Counted from the first letter of the stretch, positions 1 to 10,217 are shown. The stretch is 40,021 nucleotides of DNA from Branchiostoma floridae (GCF_000003815.2 NC_049983.1:28026463-28066483); one strand, 5' to 3'. The notes: a model not told the origin generated them from the letters alone. Program-made: numbers and translations.

Positions 1-292
1 AAAAATCCTGAGAGTTGAGAAGAAGGTGAAACGGCATGTCAGCCTTAGGCCCGCGGTAGCTCTACCATCGGAAGGTGCTGACCATGTCTAAGTTTGTGAT
101 AACTCTACAGTGATGAATGACACCTGGGGACTTACCCAAGTGCACCTGTAATTAGTGAAATATTTACCCCAGGACAAGCAGTTATTATTCTGCTTTCAAG
201 GCGAACAAAAACGGCTTGCAGGCCGATTTGAGCTTTCGTGAATATATAAGTGTTCAAACAAACAACAAACACCTGCACAAAAGGTCACTAAT

Positions 293-960
293 GAATGTTT
301 ATTTGCGATGAATCGATCTCTAGACAAAGCCGACGCACCTCTGTCAGTCTGAAACAAACTCTTCCACACTGGAGTTTTGTCTGTCTAAACAAGCCCCTAG
401 TCCAAACATGCCTTACATGGAGTCACACAACCGTGAACTACGCTGCTGCACTCAGGCCCAGTCAAGGGAAACGCAACCTTCTAGCTCACATAGTTCTCCT
501 TGACCTTCTCATCTTTAACACAGCCACTTTCAATATTTGACCGTTGATTAATTTTCAGTTGCATACTTTTATGTGAAAAGTCAAAGTCATGTAACGAGAA
601 AACACCTTGAACTCGTAATATTAGCAGATTTTAGCAACCTTAAATTAAAACTGAAATGAAATCAGCAAGAAAAGCCAGACCAACTCCCAACGTGTTTAGT
701 TGTTCAGAAAGGGCCTTGTGTGCTTATTGGGACTATAACAACCTTTCTTTTAGTCCTAAAGAAGTTGTTCGTACAACACATAATCATTTGTATGGGACGA
801 GAAGAAGTAGTTGTAATGGGTGACTTCAACGGTAGGGTGTGGAGGGAGAAGAAGAGACCTCTGGACAAGGCAACTAGGCCCCCCACAGCGACACCAAAGC
901 AGAGTGTTACTAGTACTACAACGAGTTAGCTCCTGAGCCTCTGTGCTTTACAGTCACTGA
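293..960 (+). mobile_element. Degenerate EEP-type retroelement fragment, copy A
   Basis: This stretch matches 3143-3790 almost end to end, with substitutions and small indels. Its 3' part (about 795-930) still reads VVVMGDFNGRVW, the conserved GDFN block of exonuclease/endonuclease/phosphatase (EEP) domains carried by non-LTR retrotransposons and 'craniofacial development protein 2-like' repeats. Frameshifts and a stop just after this block leave no usable protein. No reverse transcriptase follows. It lacks the 30-odd bp fold-back present in copy B, so it serves as the empty site for that insertion (junction near 390). Confidence 0.7.
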
Positions 961-1400
961 TTGATGAAAATTTTCTATTAACTGTGAACATACGTGACTA
1001 ATGAATCTCTTCAACGACTATAAATAGAATGATGTAAAACTGATTAAAGGAAGAAAAGAAAGCATCGCTAACAATTACTTTGTGCGGCACATAATTTGAA
1101 CTTCTATACAATGAGAATGAAGAAGACAAGGTTACTGGTAAAACACCTAATATGTACTGCCTTTACAAATAATTTATAAGAACACGTTAAACAACTCAGG
1201 TCAGCATTCCTCATGGATGTAAATGCAGGTATATGAAAGTGCCTGGTAGAGGCTAGGTTTTATCCCTTATGGGCAATACGATATAGTATATAACAGATTT
1301 GTAAATACTATATTGGAGTCAGACAACATAGAAAATGTGCTACGACATATATTTTCTCATTTTGCGTGCACGCATGCCACAAGGCAAGTAAAGGCAGAAC
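961..1400. other. No recognised feature
   Basis: AT-rich sequence without a convincing open frame, repeat or RNA gene. Confidence 0.5.
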
Positions 1401-1424
1401 TGGCCTTATTGTGTGAGGGCGTAG

Positions 1425-1590
1425 TGCATGGACGTGTATTTGAACATGCCAAGGCCCAGACCTGGCCTTAAGTTATTTCGCCTATAAATGGTGCATGGAC
1501 TTGACGTGTATTTGAACACTCCAAGGCGAATCCCCCAGAACTCGCATTCAACTTCATCTGTGCATTCATGGTGCATGGAGGTGTAATCGA
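1425..1590 (+). repeat. Short diverged tandem repeat (about 66 bp period)
   Basis: The phrase GTGCATGGACGTGTATTTG at 1425 recurs near 1491 as GTGCATGGACTTGACGTGT, each followed by a 'TTTGAACA..CCAAGGC' block. A third, partial start (GTGCATGGAGGTGTAAT) lies near 1571. Two and a half units are visible and none codes for a recognisable protein. Confidence 0.5.
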
Positions 1591-1654
1591 CGGACCGGGT
1601 AAGAAACAAGCCACAAGAACGGGTTAAAAGTTGTTATGCGCAGCTGGCTCAAAC

Positions 1655-1709
1655 TTGAGTAGAACTCCAAGCTGAGGTCGGGGGATAGTAGTGGCCTGCA
1701 GGTAGCGGT
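1655..1709 (+). mobile_element. Half copy of the CTCCAAGCAGAGGT-type MITE
   Basis: The sequence ACTCCAAGCTGAGGTCGGGG, then GGATAG and GGTAGCGGTTG, resembles the MITE at 2924-3030. Only one end is present. It abuts the A-rich 3' end of the non-LTR fragment that begins near 1734. Confidence 0.4.
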
Positions 1710-1733
1710 TGAAAAAAAAAAATGAAAAAAGAA

Positions 1734-2217
1734 GTTGTCTTTATTGATGATCTTTATTTGCATGTTACTGCCCATGTGGGCTAAATGCAGCAAATCCCAT
1801 GATGGGATACTAATTATAAAGACTAAGTACTATAACATGTAGTATTACAATTGAATAAACAATACATCTGCAACTAAGCTATCACTATATCTAACGTTTA
1901 CATGACTCTTCCCTTTTCTTAAAACATGTGTATACGAGCTCACAGAGTTTGTGTTGTACAAAGTTGTCTGTGGTTGTCATTATATGTACAAACAGGTTGT
2001 CGTTGGTTAACTCTTTACATCGTGTATCTACTACATTCAGAGCACTGATAAAAGAGTTGCGCATGTCATTGTATAAAGGACACTCTAACATAAAATGGAC
2101 TTCATTCTCTATACGGTTGGAGTTACAAAGTGTACAGAGTCTATTATTCGGAGGAGTCTGGTTGTATCTTCCCACTTCAATTTGTAGGGGATGGTCACTG
2201 ATTCTTAATCTAGCCAT
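1734..2217 (-). mobile_element. 3' end of a non-LTR retrotransposon (CR1/L2-like)
   Basis: On the minus strand 2217-1891 encodes about 108 residues starting MARLRISDHPLQIEVGRYN, then LCTLCNSNRIENEVHFMLEC, ending in a stop. A cysteine pair followed by 'E.E.HF..EC..Y...R' is the usual C-terminal zinc-binding tail of non-LTR reverse transcriptases. Downstream on the same strand is a hairpin (GCCCACATGGGC at 1770-1781), AATAAA-like motifs and an A-rich end near 1710-1734, as expected for a 3' UTR. The reverse transcriptase core is missing, so this is a 5'-truncated insertion. Confidence 0.7.
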
Positions 2218-2229
2218 GGCAATATAAGT

Positions 2230-2920
2230 GGCCAGGAAGGTTCAACAATGCTATAACACACAGGGTATGGTATTCCGAACAATAGATTCATTTTTATTCT
2301 TCTTTGACCTTGGAATTGACGTTGATATTTTATGCGGTCTAATACTTTTAAGTTATTTTTGCAATCTACGCCGTATACATTTTCTCATTTTGTAGCTGCT
2401 TTGAATGATTTACAAGTATGGTTGAAAACTGTTTTATTTTTTGGGGGGGACGGCCGTAAATTGATGCGCACACGGATGTCATGCATATAATCAAATCGAC
2501 ATGTCCTTATTGTAGATTTCACCATAAACCCGTCAACAGCAAACTAAATGAATTGTAACAGTAATTATGGATTCCCCTGTCATTTCGACATGTGAGTAGG
2601 CAAACAGCCAAGGTATTAGAGGTAAGTTCGTCGACCCGTCTGCCCCATGCAAGACGGCCCCAGCAGATGCAGCTGCAGGCTTGTTATTTGTGTATCCTTC
2701 TCCTAGGAGGACTTCCGATCAAGGACGTGACAGGTCCCCCTACTCTTTAGCTGTAAATAAATGTTTTTCAGTCCATACTTAGCGCTTCCTGCCCTGTACT
2801 CTATTGCGTACTAGTCAATGATGCCACGATAAGTACAGTGAGTTTTGAATTTGTAATCTTACAATATTAACGTTACTATAAGCTGCAAAGTTGTTGTCTT
2901 TTCAAGATGGATTTTATTTT
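2230..2920. other. No recognised feature
   Basis: No convincing coding frame or repeat pair. It contains a G run near 2442-2450 and otherwise unremarkable AT-rich sequence. Confidence 0.5.
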
Positions 2921-2923
2921 CCG

Positions 2924-3030
2924 ACTCTCCCCCAAGGTTGGGCCGGGGGGATAAGGTCAATGACATGGAGGTAGCGGTTAGAAATTCCAACCACTTCTAT
3001 CCCCACGGCCTAACCTCTGTTTGGAGAATA
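2924..3030. mobile_element. Short MITE related to the CTCCAAGCAGAGGT family
   Basis: The left end reads ACTCTCCCCCAAGGTTGGGC followed by CGGGGGGATA. The right end, reverse complemented, reads TATTCTCCAAACAGAGGTTA followed by GGCCGTGGGGATA. These are imperfect terminal inverted repeats around about 50 bp. This is the leftmost complete-looking member of a family that is dense between 19 and 31 kb. No target duplication is obvious. Confidence 0.55.
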
Positions 3031-3236
3031 GAACAGTATTTGACTATTTGCCCCCGTTACGTTGTTGTTTGAACGAAAGGAGAAAAACAAACACTGCATG
3101 TTATATATCATTCTGTTTTCGACATCTGTACAGTGAGGGACTAAAAGCTTTTGCGATGAATCAATCTCTAGACAAAGCCGACACGCCTCTGTGTGTCAGA
3201 AACAAACTCTTTGATACTGGATTTTGTCTGTCTGAA

Positions 3237-3263
3237 CAAGGAGGTTGAAAAACAACCTCCTTG
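3237..3263. repeat. Fold-back insertion CAAGGAGGTT/AACCTCCTTG
   Basis: Perfect 10-bp inverted repeats (3237-3246 and 3254-3263) are separated by 7 bp. Copy A of the surrounding element lacks this segment, so copy B gained it by insertion. The same arms recur at 13959-14225, 17071-17091 and 17227-17248. Confidence 0.75.
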
Positions 3264-3637
3264 GTCTAAAGAAGCCCCTAGTCCAAACATGCCTTACAGG
3301 GAGTCACACAACCGTGAACTACAGCTGCTGCACTCAGGCCCAGTCAAGGGAAACGCAACCTTCTGACTCACACAGTTTTGCATTTTTAAGATGGCAACCT
3401 TCAATGTTTTACCGTTGATTTTTTTTCAGTTGCACTAGTCTACTTAAGGAGAAAACACCTTGAACTGATGATGTTTGGAGACTTTAGCAAACATTAAAAC
3501 TAACATGAATGCAACAAGAAAAGTCAGACCAACTCACAACGTGTTTAGTTGTTCAGAAAGGGCCTTGAGTAAGTATTGGGCCTACAAAAGCTTTCCTATT
3601 AGTTCTAATGAAGTTGTTTGTACAACACATTCAATTA

Positions 3638-4171
3638 ATTGTTTCTATGGGACCAGAAGATGTAGTTGTAATGGTTGACTTTAACGGTAGGGTAGGAAGA
3701 AGAAGAGACCTCTGGACAAGGCACCTAGGCCCCCACAGCGACACCAAAACAGAGTGTAACAACAACGGATACCAGCTCCTGAGCCTTTGTGCAGAGCATG
3801 ACTTGGTTATAGCAAACACTCTCTTCCAGCACCGCCCAAGCCACACCCAGACCTGGTACAGATGGAACGACTTGACTATATCATCCCAAATTGACTTCAT
3901 CCTCACCAGAGTTTCCAGGAGGAACTCGGTTCAAAATGCCCTGGTTATACCCAATGCAGGACTGGAACTAACCACACAGACGAAAGGCGGCACAGGAGGA
4001 ACAGATCAGGAAGTATAAGTATAAGTTCAGGAAGCACACTGACATCCAGCAGGAGACTGAAAAGATGGTCGCAGAGAGCCTAGAACACATTGATGCCAAC
4101 TGCATGCCAGCAACGGAAGCTTGGTGCACTTTTAGAGACGCCCTCCTCAATACCGTCTCAGTCTTGCGGGA
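3638..4171 (+). pseudogene. Broken endonuclease (EEP) domain of a retroelement
   Basis: The readable protein includes VVVMVDFNGRVG, HSDTKTECNNNGYQLLSLC, DLVIANTLFQHRPSHTQTWY and SSQIDFILT. The pattern GDFN..VG, NG..LL..C, DL.I.NT.F...TW and QIDFIL is that of EEP endonucleases of non-LTR elements, which nick target DNA for reverse transcription. The Gly before Asp in the first motif has become Val. The C-terminal DH motif is not recognisable. A frameshift near 3985 moves the rest (KYKYKFRKHTDIQQETEKM, then AWCTFRDALLNTVSVL) into another frame, ending at a stop at 4171. It is a dead fragment, not a host gene. Confidence 0.7.
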
Positions 4172-4249
4172 CTAAAAAAACGCAGGGACAGGAGAGAAAG
4201 GAGGCGGTCCAGGAGAAGACTGTTCGAGCCAGTACGTTCGACGCGCGTG

Positions 4250-5040
4250 CCCCGTAAAACGAGTGAGGACACCGTACAGCAAGTGCAGATAACAGAAATA
4301 TAATCTTAATTAGAGATTTTCGTCAAAAACACCTGTCAACAAACGGTTGCCATGGCATTACAAAAAAGGAACTTGTCCAAACTTCGTGAAATTATATGTG
4401 TTATGCGACATGAAGGTTGGCGCAGGCCTCAAAAGCACCCCCCCCCCCCTCAACCACCACCCTATTGAAAAGTAATGCCGAAGAACCCATCTATCAACGT
4501 TATTCCTGGTCTCCTGCATGATAATGACTTGATGGACGAAAAAATGTCTCGTCAATAGAATGAGTCAAGAAATCCCACAAGTAGATTGGACTATATCTTT
4601 AAATCTCTCAGCTCTTATAATGCTAGGATACTAAATACATAAAATATTGTGTTTTATTAGAACAAATGGTGACACTCACGTTACGAACCGCCTGATTGTG
4701 TCAGGAGTCAAGTTTGTTATCCCATATTGTTCAATCCCATATTGCATTATGTACTTTACAGTCGACTATACGAAAGTCACTTTGCTTCATGCTGTTTTAA
4801 TAAAGCTTTTTCCTCTTTCTCATGAAATCCCAATTTCACCCCCCTCCCATTAACGTTAGATACATGCGATCCTTGTGACGCACACACCACGCAGAGTACC
4901 GGCCTATTCGGTTCTTTTTGTGCCATTGCTCCGAGCCATGACTTTAACAGTGGTTGACATTTGTCTTCTGCGTGACCGTGACAGTTGACACATTAGAACA
5001 CTTGAAGTGTAGCGAGCTAAGAAATTATCCACCTGGCCCC
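4250..5040. other. No recognised feature
   Basis: No convincing frame, repeat pair or RNA gene. There is a C run at 4440-4449 and an isolated AATAAA near 4798 with no coding exon before it. Confidence 0.5.
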
Positions 5041-5072
5041 ATAAAATAGGTCCAACAGTTATGTAGGTGGGT

Positions 5073-5100
5073 GGGTCAACATATGTAGGCGGGTCAACAT
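5073..5100 (+). promoter_or_regulatory. Paired GGGTCAACAT boxes upstream of the candidate promoter
   Basis: GGGTCAACAT occurs at 5073-5082 and again at 5091-5100, each preceded by a TATGTAGG-like stretch. The pair lies about 75-100 bp before the TATA-like element. GGGTCA resembles a nuclear-receptor half site, but a short local duplication explains the pattern equally well. Confidence 0.25.
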
Positions 5101-5173
5101 TCCACGAATACACGCCTATAACACCATCTCCGCTGACGTTTTGGCCCCGCCTTCTTATGAATTCCTCAGAACA

Positions 5174-5210
5174 GATAAAAAGGGCTGCTGTTTTCTACAC
5201 GAGTCAGTTC
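5174..5210 (+). promoter_or_regulatory. Candidate TATA/Initiator core promoter
   Basis: GATAAAAAGG at 5174-5183 is TATA-like. GTCAGTTC at 5203-5210 matches the animal Initiator TCAGTT, with the presumed +1 A at 5206, 30 bp after the TATA T. A leader without any ATG and a GTGAGT donor follow. The spacing is what a focused RNA polymerase II promoter shows. Assigning it to the lectin gene 3.3 kb downstream is inference. Confidence 0.55.
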
Positions 5211-5294
5211 AAGTCGAGAGGGAACCACCGACTGAACTCCAGCAAGAACATCCAGGCAAGTTCAAGAGCAACAGACGCCAGAAATCTGCAAACG
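5206..5294 (+). other. Candidate noncoding first exon of the lectin gene
   Basis: About 89 bases run from the predicted start site to AACG|GTGAGT (donor G at 5295). No ATG occurs in this segment. The next good acceptor on this strand that leads into a coding start is CTCTTTTTAG at 8512-8521, 15 bases before the lectin ATG. Joining them gives a leader of about 104 bases. A transcript would settle it. Confidence 0.5.
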
Positions 5295-5338
5295 GTGAGT
5301 AGGATTCATCATTTGCGCTCAGCTTTTTTCAGCAACCA

Positions 5339-5363
5339 AACCTCTGCTCTTTAAGCAGAGGTT
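5339..5363. repeat. Palindrome of two fused MITE tips
   Basis: AACCTCTGCT (5339-5348) and AGCAGAGGTT (5354-5363) are perfect inverted repeats with a 5-bp centre. They are the AGCAGAGGTT part of the terminal repeat found many times between 19 and 31 kb. The sequence to the right (CGGCTG..., then CTTTTAGGCTTAT and GTCGGCCTTTC after the SINE) resembles the MITE interior at 21770-21880. Confidence 0.6.
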
Positions 5364-5386
5364 CGGCTGCGACAAGTCTTGTCAAG

Positions 5387-5658
5387 CTTTTAGGCTTATG
5401 CAATGGCCGAGTGAGTGGGTAGAGTGTTCGCCGAGTCATACCAAAGACTCTAAAAATGGTACATGCTGCTTTCTCTGCTAAGCACACAGCACTAATGAGG
5501 AAGAGTATGGAAGTTAAACACACATCACTACCAGCGGACCAGCCCCCTGCTGTACACAAATGTGTGGCCCAAGGGCTTCGAAGTGGAGATGGGCGCAACC
5601 CTACGCATCTGTAGATGTATGGGCAAACTTTAACTTTTTAAAAAACTTTTAGGCTTAT
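5387..5658 (+). mobile_element. tRNA-derived SINE with 13-bp target duplication
   Basis: A perfect direct repeat, CTTTTAGGCTTAT, sits at 5387-5399 and 5646-5658. Between them are about 246 bp that begin near TGGCCGAGTGAGTGG (5404-5418), which fits a tRNA-type box A of an RNA polymerase III promoter. They end GATGTATGGGCAAACTTTAA plus a T/A-rich tail. I recall the tail as a common amphioxus SINE ending. Box B is not clear: GGGCTTCGAAGT near 5572 is a weak candidate and lies far from box A. The target duplication makes the insertion itself secure. It landed inside an older MITE in intron 1 of the lectin gene. Confidence 0.8.
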
Positions 5659-7080
5659 CTGTCGGCCTTTCTTTTTACAAGCCGTAGTTTTTATAAGTGT
5701 CGTAGCTCTGCTTCATTTACATCTATTTTTGCGTTGATTTTTTCTGTCTCAGAGGGTATACTGAGCCTTCTTGAAAACCATAGAAATTTCATATTCAATT
5801 CGATATGGACGCAGTTGTCGTATTTTGTCAGTTAGCTCAGCACTGGATTAGATGAATATATCGATTAATAGATGTTGTACGACTTTGCTTTAAAATTAAC
5901 AGGTCATATAAAATCTATAGGATTAGATTGGGAAGCTCGAAAATTATAGACGCAATGAAATATTACATATTACCAGTTAGTTGGTACTATAGTTACTAGG
6001 CCTAGGTAAAAAGCTTGAAGCCTCGCCACCCGACCGGTCACGTAACACACAACTGTCTCAAAAGAGCGTGCGGTTAACGTTAGCCCGTCTATTTTACTTC
6101 GGATCTTGAAACTTGAAACTTGGTATTCATAAACATGGAAACATATTTCGACAAAAAGTATAATATTTGCTCTTTTTCGTACCCTCTAGATTTCCTGTTA
6201 GTTTGAAATCTATAATAGGTTGAAAATGAGAGCGGAAATTACACCAAAATTATCTGAATTAGAGTCATAATGTCCATAGGAAATTCAATTTCTTCACAAA
6301 ATTCTTGCCTTGGACCAAAAATTGAAGGTCAAATATTGTAAATAAGCTAAATGAGGAAAATAAATGGGGGATACGCCTCTACAACAAGCTTTTTTGGAAT
6401 TCGACGTAGACGCAATAATCATGGAACGCACCACTTTCTCTCGCTAAAAAAAAACTACGTGGAAACTCTCGGCGCGTCCTATGGCTGGTTGATACTAAAA
6501 GCACTGGGGGAAATTAGCCCGCCAAAATTTGCAAGTGCCACCGTGGAACACGTACAGGCGTATAGCATAGCTATGTCATTTTTACAATCTGCAAATCCGC
6601 AAAATTCCGACTGTCAGATTTTGTACCGATATGCCAAAGTCTCCACTAGAAATATGTCTTGTGGGTAATTCATGAATCCGTAAAGTCCCGGGTCTCGGAT
6701 ACGCGCCGTATTCGTGGGCCACCCCCTTGTGGCCTTTGTGAGCTTTGGTGGTGATAATTTTGATGCATGTTACAATTTTTCAAAAATACAAATGTGCTAC
6801 ACAAATCTACTTAACGTGCATATATACGAGTGGTTCATGTGGATGTCCCTCAGCCTGCCCAAAAGGATATTGATTATTTAGTATTGATTACTTGATACCT
6901 TCTGAATCAGCATTGTATTCAATTGGATTTGTTGTGATCTCGGAAATGTTTAATTAGGAAATGATTTGACAAGCAGATATTCTAGAAAGAATTTCTCCAA
7001 CTTAATAGCATTGCAACAAAATACATGATAGTGAGAGCTGCTACATGATTCGAGTCCGTTCATTTCGGTCGTTTTCGTTA
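5659..7080. other. Intron-like AT-rich stretch, no recognised feature
   Basis: No conserved coding frame was recognised. The open frame near 6351-6668 has no protein-family resemblance. The region lies in the proposed first intron of the lectin gene. Confidence 0.45.
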
Positions 7081-7082
7081 CT

Positions 7083-7280
7083 TTAAGAGTCTCTTAGGGA
7101 AGCCAGAGTTGGGGCTGTGCGTATGTCCGGTGGTAAACTGTTCCAGATGATGGGTCCACGGTAGGTGATGGCTCTTCTGAAGGTTTCTCTGTGGGGTTTT
7201 GGGACAGCAAGTTGATTGCTTGTACTTTGTTCGGTTGTTCTTGAGCATTGGTCTCGGCAGTTGATAAACATCTGGTGCAT
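7083..7280 (-). mobile_element. C-terminal reverse-transcriptase fragment of a non-LTR element
   Basis: The minus strand reads AVPKPHRETFRRAITYRGPI then IWNSLPPDIRTAPTLASLR and a stop. 'VPkprt.tfrra..YRGP.iWNsLP.diR...tl..fr' is the typical last block of CR1/jockey-like reverse transcriptases. Nothing of the RT core is next to it, so this is a short relic inside intron 1 of the lectin gene. Confidence 0.65.
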
Positions 7281-7499
7281 GTAGGGTGGACGCTTGTATG
7301 GGTATCGTTATTCCGTATGTAAAACTACCATTCTTTTAAAGTTCGTGTGTTGTATCTGTACGTAATTCTGGTAAATAGAAAGATATGCAGGGTCAGAATA
7401 TGTGATAGATTATGTAAAGTTCGTATGTTGAATCTGAAAACATCCGTGGCAGATACGAACGTAATTACGGCTCGAGCTCTGTACTTGTCGAAACATTAT

Positions 7500-7692
7500 T
7501 GTTTTCGGATTTTGTCGGAGTGTCCGAATAACGGAATCCGATGTTCGGATCTGTTACGGATTCACCCAAAAATTACCAAAAAAATACGGTTCCATATTTG
7601 TTGAAAATCCGAATTTTCGGATTTTATCGTTTTGAGATTCCGACTAACGTTTGCCGATGTTCGGATTTGTTACGAATCCGTTGTCGGATCCG
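7500..7692 (+). repeat. Two-copy tandem repeat rich in TTCGGAT
   Basis: TTTTCGGATTTTGTCGGAG at about 7502 recurs as TTTTCGGATTTTATCG at about 7615. GATGTTCGGATCTGTTACGG (about 7541) recurs as GATGTTCGGATTTGTTACGA (about 7656). The period is about 113 bp. The motif TTCGGAT and its complement ATCCGAA occur about ten times within 190 bp. No coding role is seen. Confidence 0.5.
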
Positions 7693-7869
7693 CCTTTATT
7701 TACTTGTACTGTATTCGCCCAAAATACAGAACAGTACCTGTACGTATTCACCAGGATTCAAGGTCATTTTGTGCGAGGATTGTTCCAAATCGTGTAATTG
7801 CGGCAAAGTTCTGCCGATCCCTCAGTAGATACCCTTGTACTCTTCGTACAGCTTGTAGTGGATAATCAG

Positions 7870-8440
7870 AACTAGCAACATGCCCGTAAGTCAGGTGATA
7901 CATGCCCTGGGCGCTCCCCTTGAAAAGACAGGTTGGATGTTTACTACGTATATACGCGCTGCCTGATTTATTATTGTACTCGGGCTCTGACATTGACATG
8001 CCTCATTTAAATCTCACAGTGCCTGTATTTGGGCATAACGCACACTTCATGCTACAATCCGCTTCCTTTGAACAAAATAGGAAGGGAACCCCAATCACAA
8101 GAATAGAATACACCGATCATCAGATCACGGCGTGAATGTAGTATGTAATGATAAACGCCTTAAGAAATTAAGAGAATTAAGTAATCAATTACCAACCAAA
8201 ACTTCAGAAGGGACCTACTGTCTCGGACATACTGGGCCCGCCCGACATCAAACCCCATCGTCCCAAAACAGGCCTTGGGGTCAAAACGACACAAAGTTTG
8301 TCTTTTGTGTGGGATAATTCTCGCATGGCTTTCAGAGTGTTGAAAAAATAACCGAATGTAGAAAATTCAGTTCATTCTAGCTCCTTTCTAAATTCCCTTT
8401 GCTGCTGTTACGTATTCTCCAATACAGGATAGAACTCGAT
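7870..8440. other. No recognised feature
   Basis: No recognisable protein, repeat or RNA gene. It is the 3' part of the proposed lectin intron 1. Confidence 0.45.
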
Positions 8441-8535
8441 ATGTAATTCAAAGATAATGTAGATTACAGTGTAAAAAGGTTGAGCCCGGATAAGCCGCCC
8501 TCCCATCAGATCTCTTTTTAGTCACCAGGTGAAAG

Positions 8536-9964
8536 ATGGCCACCAGGCTCCTGCTGACCTTTGGGGTGGTGTTCCTAGTCGGGCGCACGGTGTCGACGGA
8601 AGTAGTTTCAGGTGAGGGAAGCTGACAACTGTGGATGTTTCTTCGTGTCATCATCAAGACAATGATTTCTGACTGAAGGAAAATATTTTTCTGAATACAC
8701 ATTCAAAAACTTTACAATTCATTGATTTACTCCCTCAAAGCCCATTGAATATTGCAAATATCCCAATGTTGTAAGAGCAACGGATGTAACAGGTCCCTAT
8801 TTGCATACATTTTTGCAGTTGATAATTTTTTTATACCAGAGTAACACACATCACCCATTTGAATCATCAAAGTTTGTAAAACTGACAGTGCTGATGACAT
8901 TCCTCTCGCCTGTTGTAGATGACAATGTCGCCCTGGGGAAGCCAGCGTTCCAAACCAGCACCTGGGGCCCCGGGGAGCCCAGCCGGGCCGTAGACGGGAG
9001 AACCTCTTCCCGTATGGACGCTGGTTCCTGCACACACACTGCAGGGCACCCGGGAGAGGATAATCCCACCTGGTGGGTGGATCTCGGACAGTCGTATGCG
9101 GTTGACAGGTACGTACATGTAACATGTATGCATGTCACATTTACAAGTTTGTTTGTTTTACAAGTACATATGCACACAAGCAGAAATCTGTATTACCTAC
9201 CACTGCATAAGCACCACCTGGTCATTGTGGCCTTTTTTTCTAAGGTTCCCAAATTATATTTTCCAATTGAACCAATCCTTAAGAATCATGTCTGTAGTAG
9301 CCATCAGTATACTGTGGCGTGTGGGTGCCTAGTGATTATCAGCATTAGCATTACTAAGCACAGTATGTGTCTATGCATTCTGCTCTACTTCAGGTGGATG
9401 AGTCAATTAACACATGGCGAAAGAAAAATTCTAGATGCATGTCCCAATGTCGTCAGCATTGATAGTGACTGTAGATCTCTCAAAGTTTACAGAAATATGT
9501 GGCGTGCCATATGAATTTTTGTCCGAACATCTTGGTGCGTTTTCACCCAGAAGCAGTTAATTAGGCAGATCAAAACCTATATTTAGTTGATTGAGTAACT
9601 GCTTTTGGTTGTATATTATTACCTGGATGTCTTAAACCTTTATCAAGATACAATGAGTATAAAACCCAAGTGCCCTTGCTCTGTCTCCAATATCTACAGT
9701 GTGGTCATCTTTAACCGCATGGACAGTTGGTCCGAACGGCTCAACCCCTTCAACATCCTCATCGGGGACTCCGACCAGGTCAGCACGAACCCCCAGTGTG
9801 GAGGTGACCATCAGATCGACTTGGCCAAACCGTTTATTTCCGTCTCCTGTCAGGGAATGCGGGGACGCTTTGTAGCCGTCCGTCTTCCTGGACCATCAAG
9901 AATACTGACCCTGTGCGAAGTCCGAGTATTTGCTGGTAGGCCTTTACTCACTCGTTCTCATTGA
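8536..9964 (+). CDS. Secreted F-type lectin (fucolectin), three coding exons
   Basis: F-type lectins are calcium-dependent, fucose-binding beta-jelly-roll proteins used in innate recognition. Coding exons: 8536-8611, 8919-9108 and 9700-9964; all borders are GT-AG and phases agree. The predicted protein is 176 residues. Residues 1-25 form a signal peptide (MATRLLLTFGVVFLVGRTVS...). From residue 26 the domain reads NVALGKPAFQTSTWGPGEPS, AVDGR, NPTWWVDLGQSYAVD, VVIFNRMDSWSERLNPFNI, ending LCEVRVFAG. This is the fucolectin order of blocks. R95, D97 and R102 fit the R-x-D-x4-R/K part of the fucose-binding motif; the partner His (H69) is 25 rather than 24 residues before R95, and H65 is nearby. The terminal stop is at 9962-9964. 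A GTAGGC at 9936 could instead act as a donor into a missing exon, but the nearby poly(A) signal favours ending here. Function is inferred from the family. Confidence 0.86.
9568..9629 (+). mobile_element. Relic of a Penelope-like element 3' end
   Basis: GATC..AACCTATAT..AGTTGATTGAGTAACT resembles 38175-38214 (GATC..AACCATAT..AGTTGCTTGAGTAACT), which lies just after the hammerhead motif of the element at 36-38 kb. Only the tail is present, in intron 3 of the lectin gene (the second intron within the coding sequence), without a ribozyme core. Confidence 0.4.
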
Positions 9965-9995
9965 AATGTCGCAAATGGCATTTTTTTGATCGAAA

Positions 9996-10001
9996 AATAA
10001 A
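9996..10001 (+). terminator. Poly(A) signal of the lectin gene
   Basis: AATAAA begins 32 bases after the in-frame stop at 9962-9964. It supports reading exon 9700-9964 as terminal. Confidence 0.5.
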
Positions 10002-10217
10002 TCCGCTTTATTTTCAGTGAAATCTACCTGGTTGCTTAGGAAAATTCCTATTTTAACCATAGCCAAAAAATGGCAACTTATTATTTTCGGTCCCATCGGT
10101 AATGCATTACAGGGCAGGTAACAAACGTGACCGGTAACGTTTGTTACAACAGTAGACTTTACCCTGTTTTCCTCGAAAGGACTCACCTTATTGACTACAT
10201 CATTTAGGTATAAGTGG

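Larger units (their letters stand above)
3143..4171 (+). mobile_element. EEP-type retroelement fragment, copy B
   Basis: This is a second, longer direct copy of the element at 293-960. It has a non-coding leader (3143-3600), an endonuclease-like segment and a following linker with a coiled, charged composition. There is no reverse transcriptase within the window, so it is truncated at the 3' side. Two copies in the same orientation 2.8 kb apart may be separate insertions or a local duplication. Confidence 0.65.

Noticed and set aside
5067-5354. Protein-coding reading of the candidate first exon
   Set aside because: The frame crosses the TATA/Inr and a strong donor, has no family resemblance, and the predicted leader contains no ATG.
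5400-5645. A genuine tRNA gene
   Set aside because: Box A is present but box B is too far and no cloverleaf can be drawn; the flanking 13-bp duplication marks a SINE.
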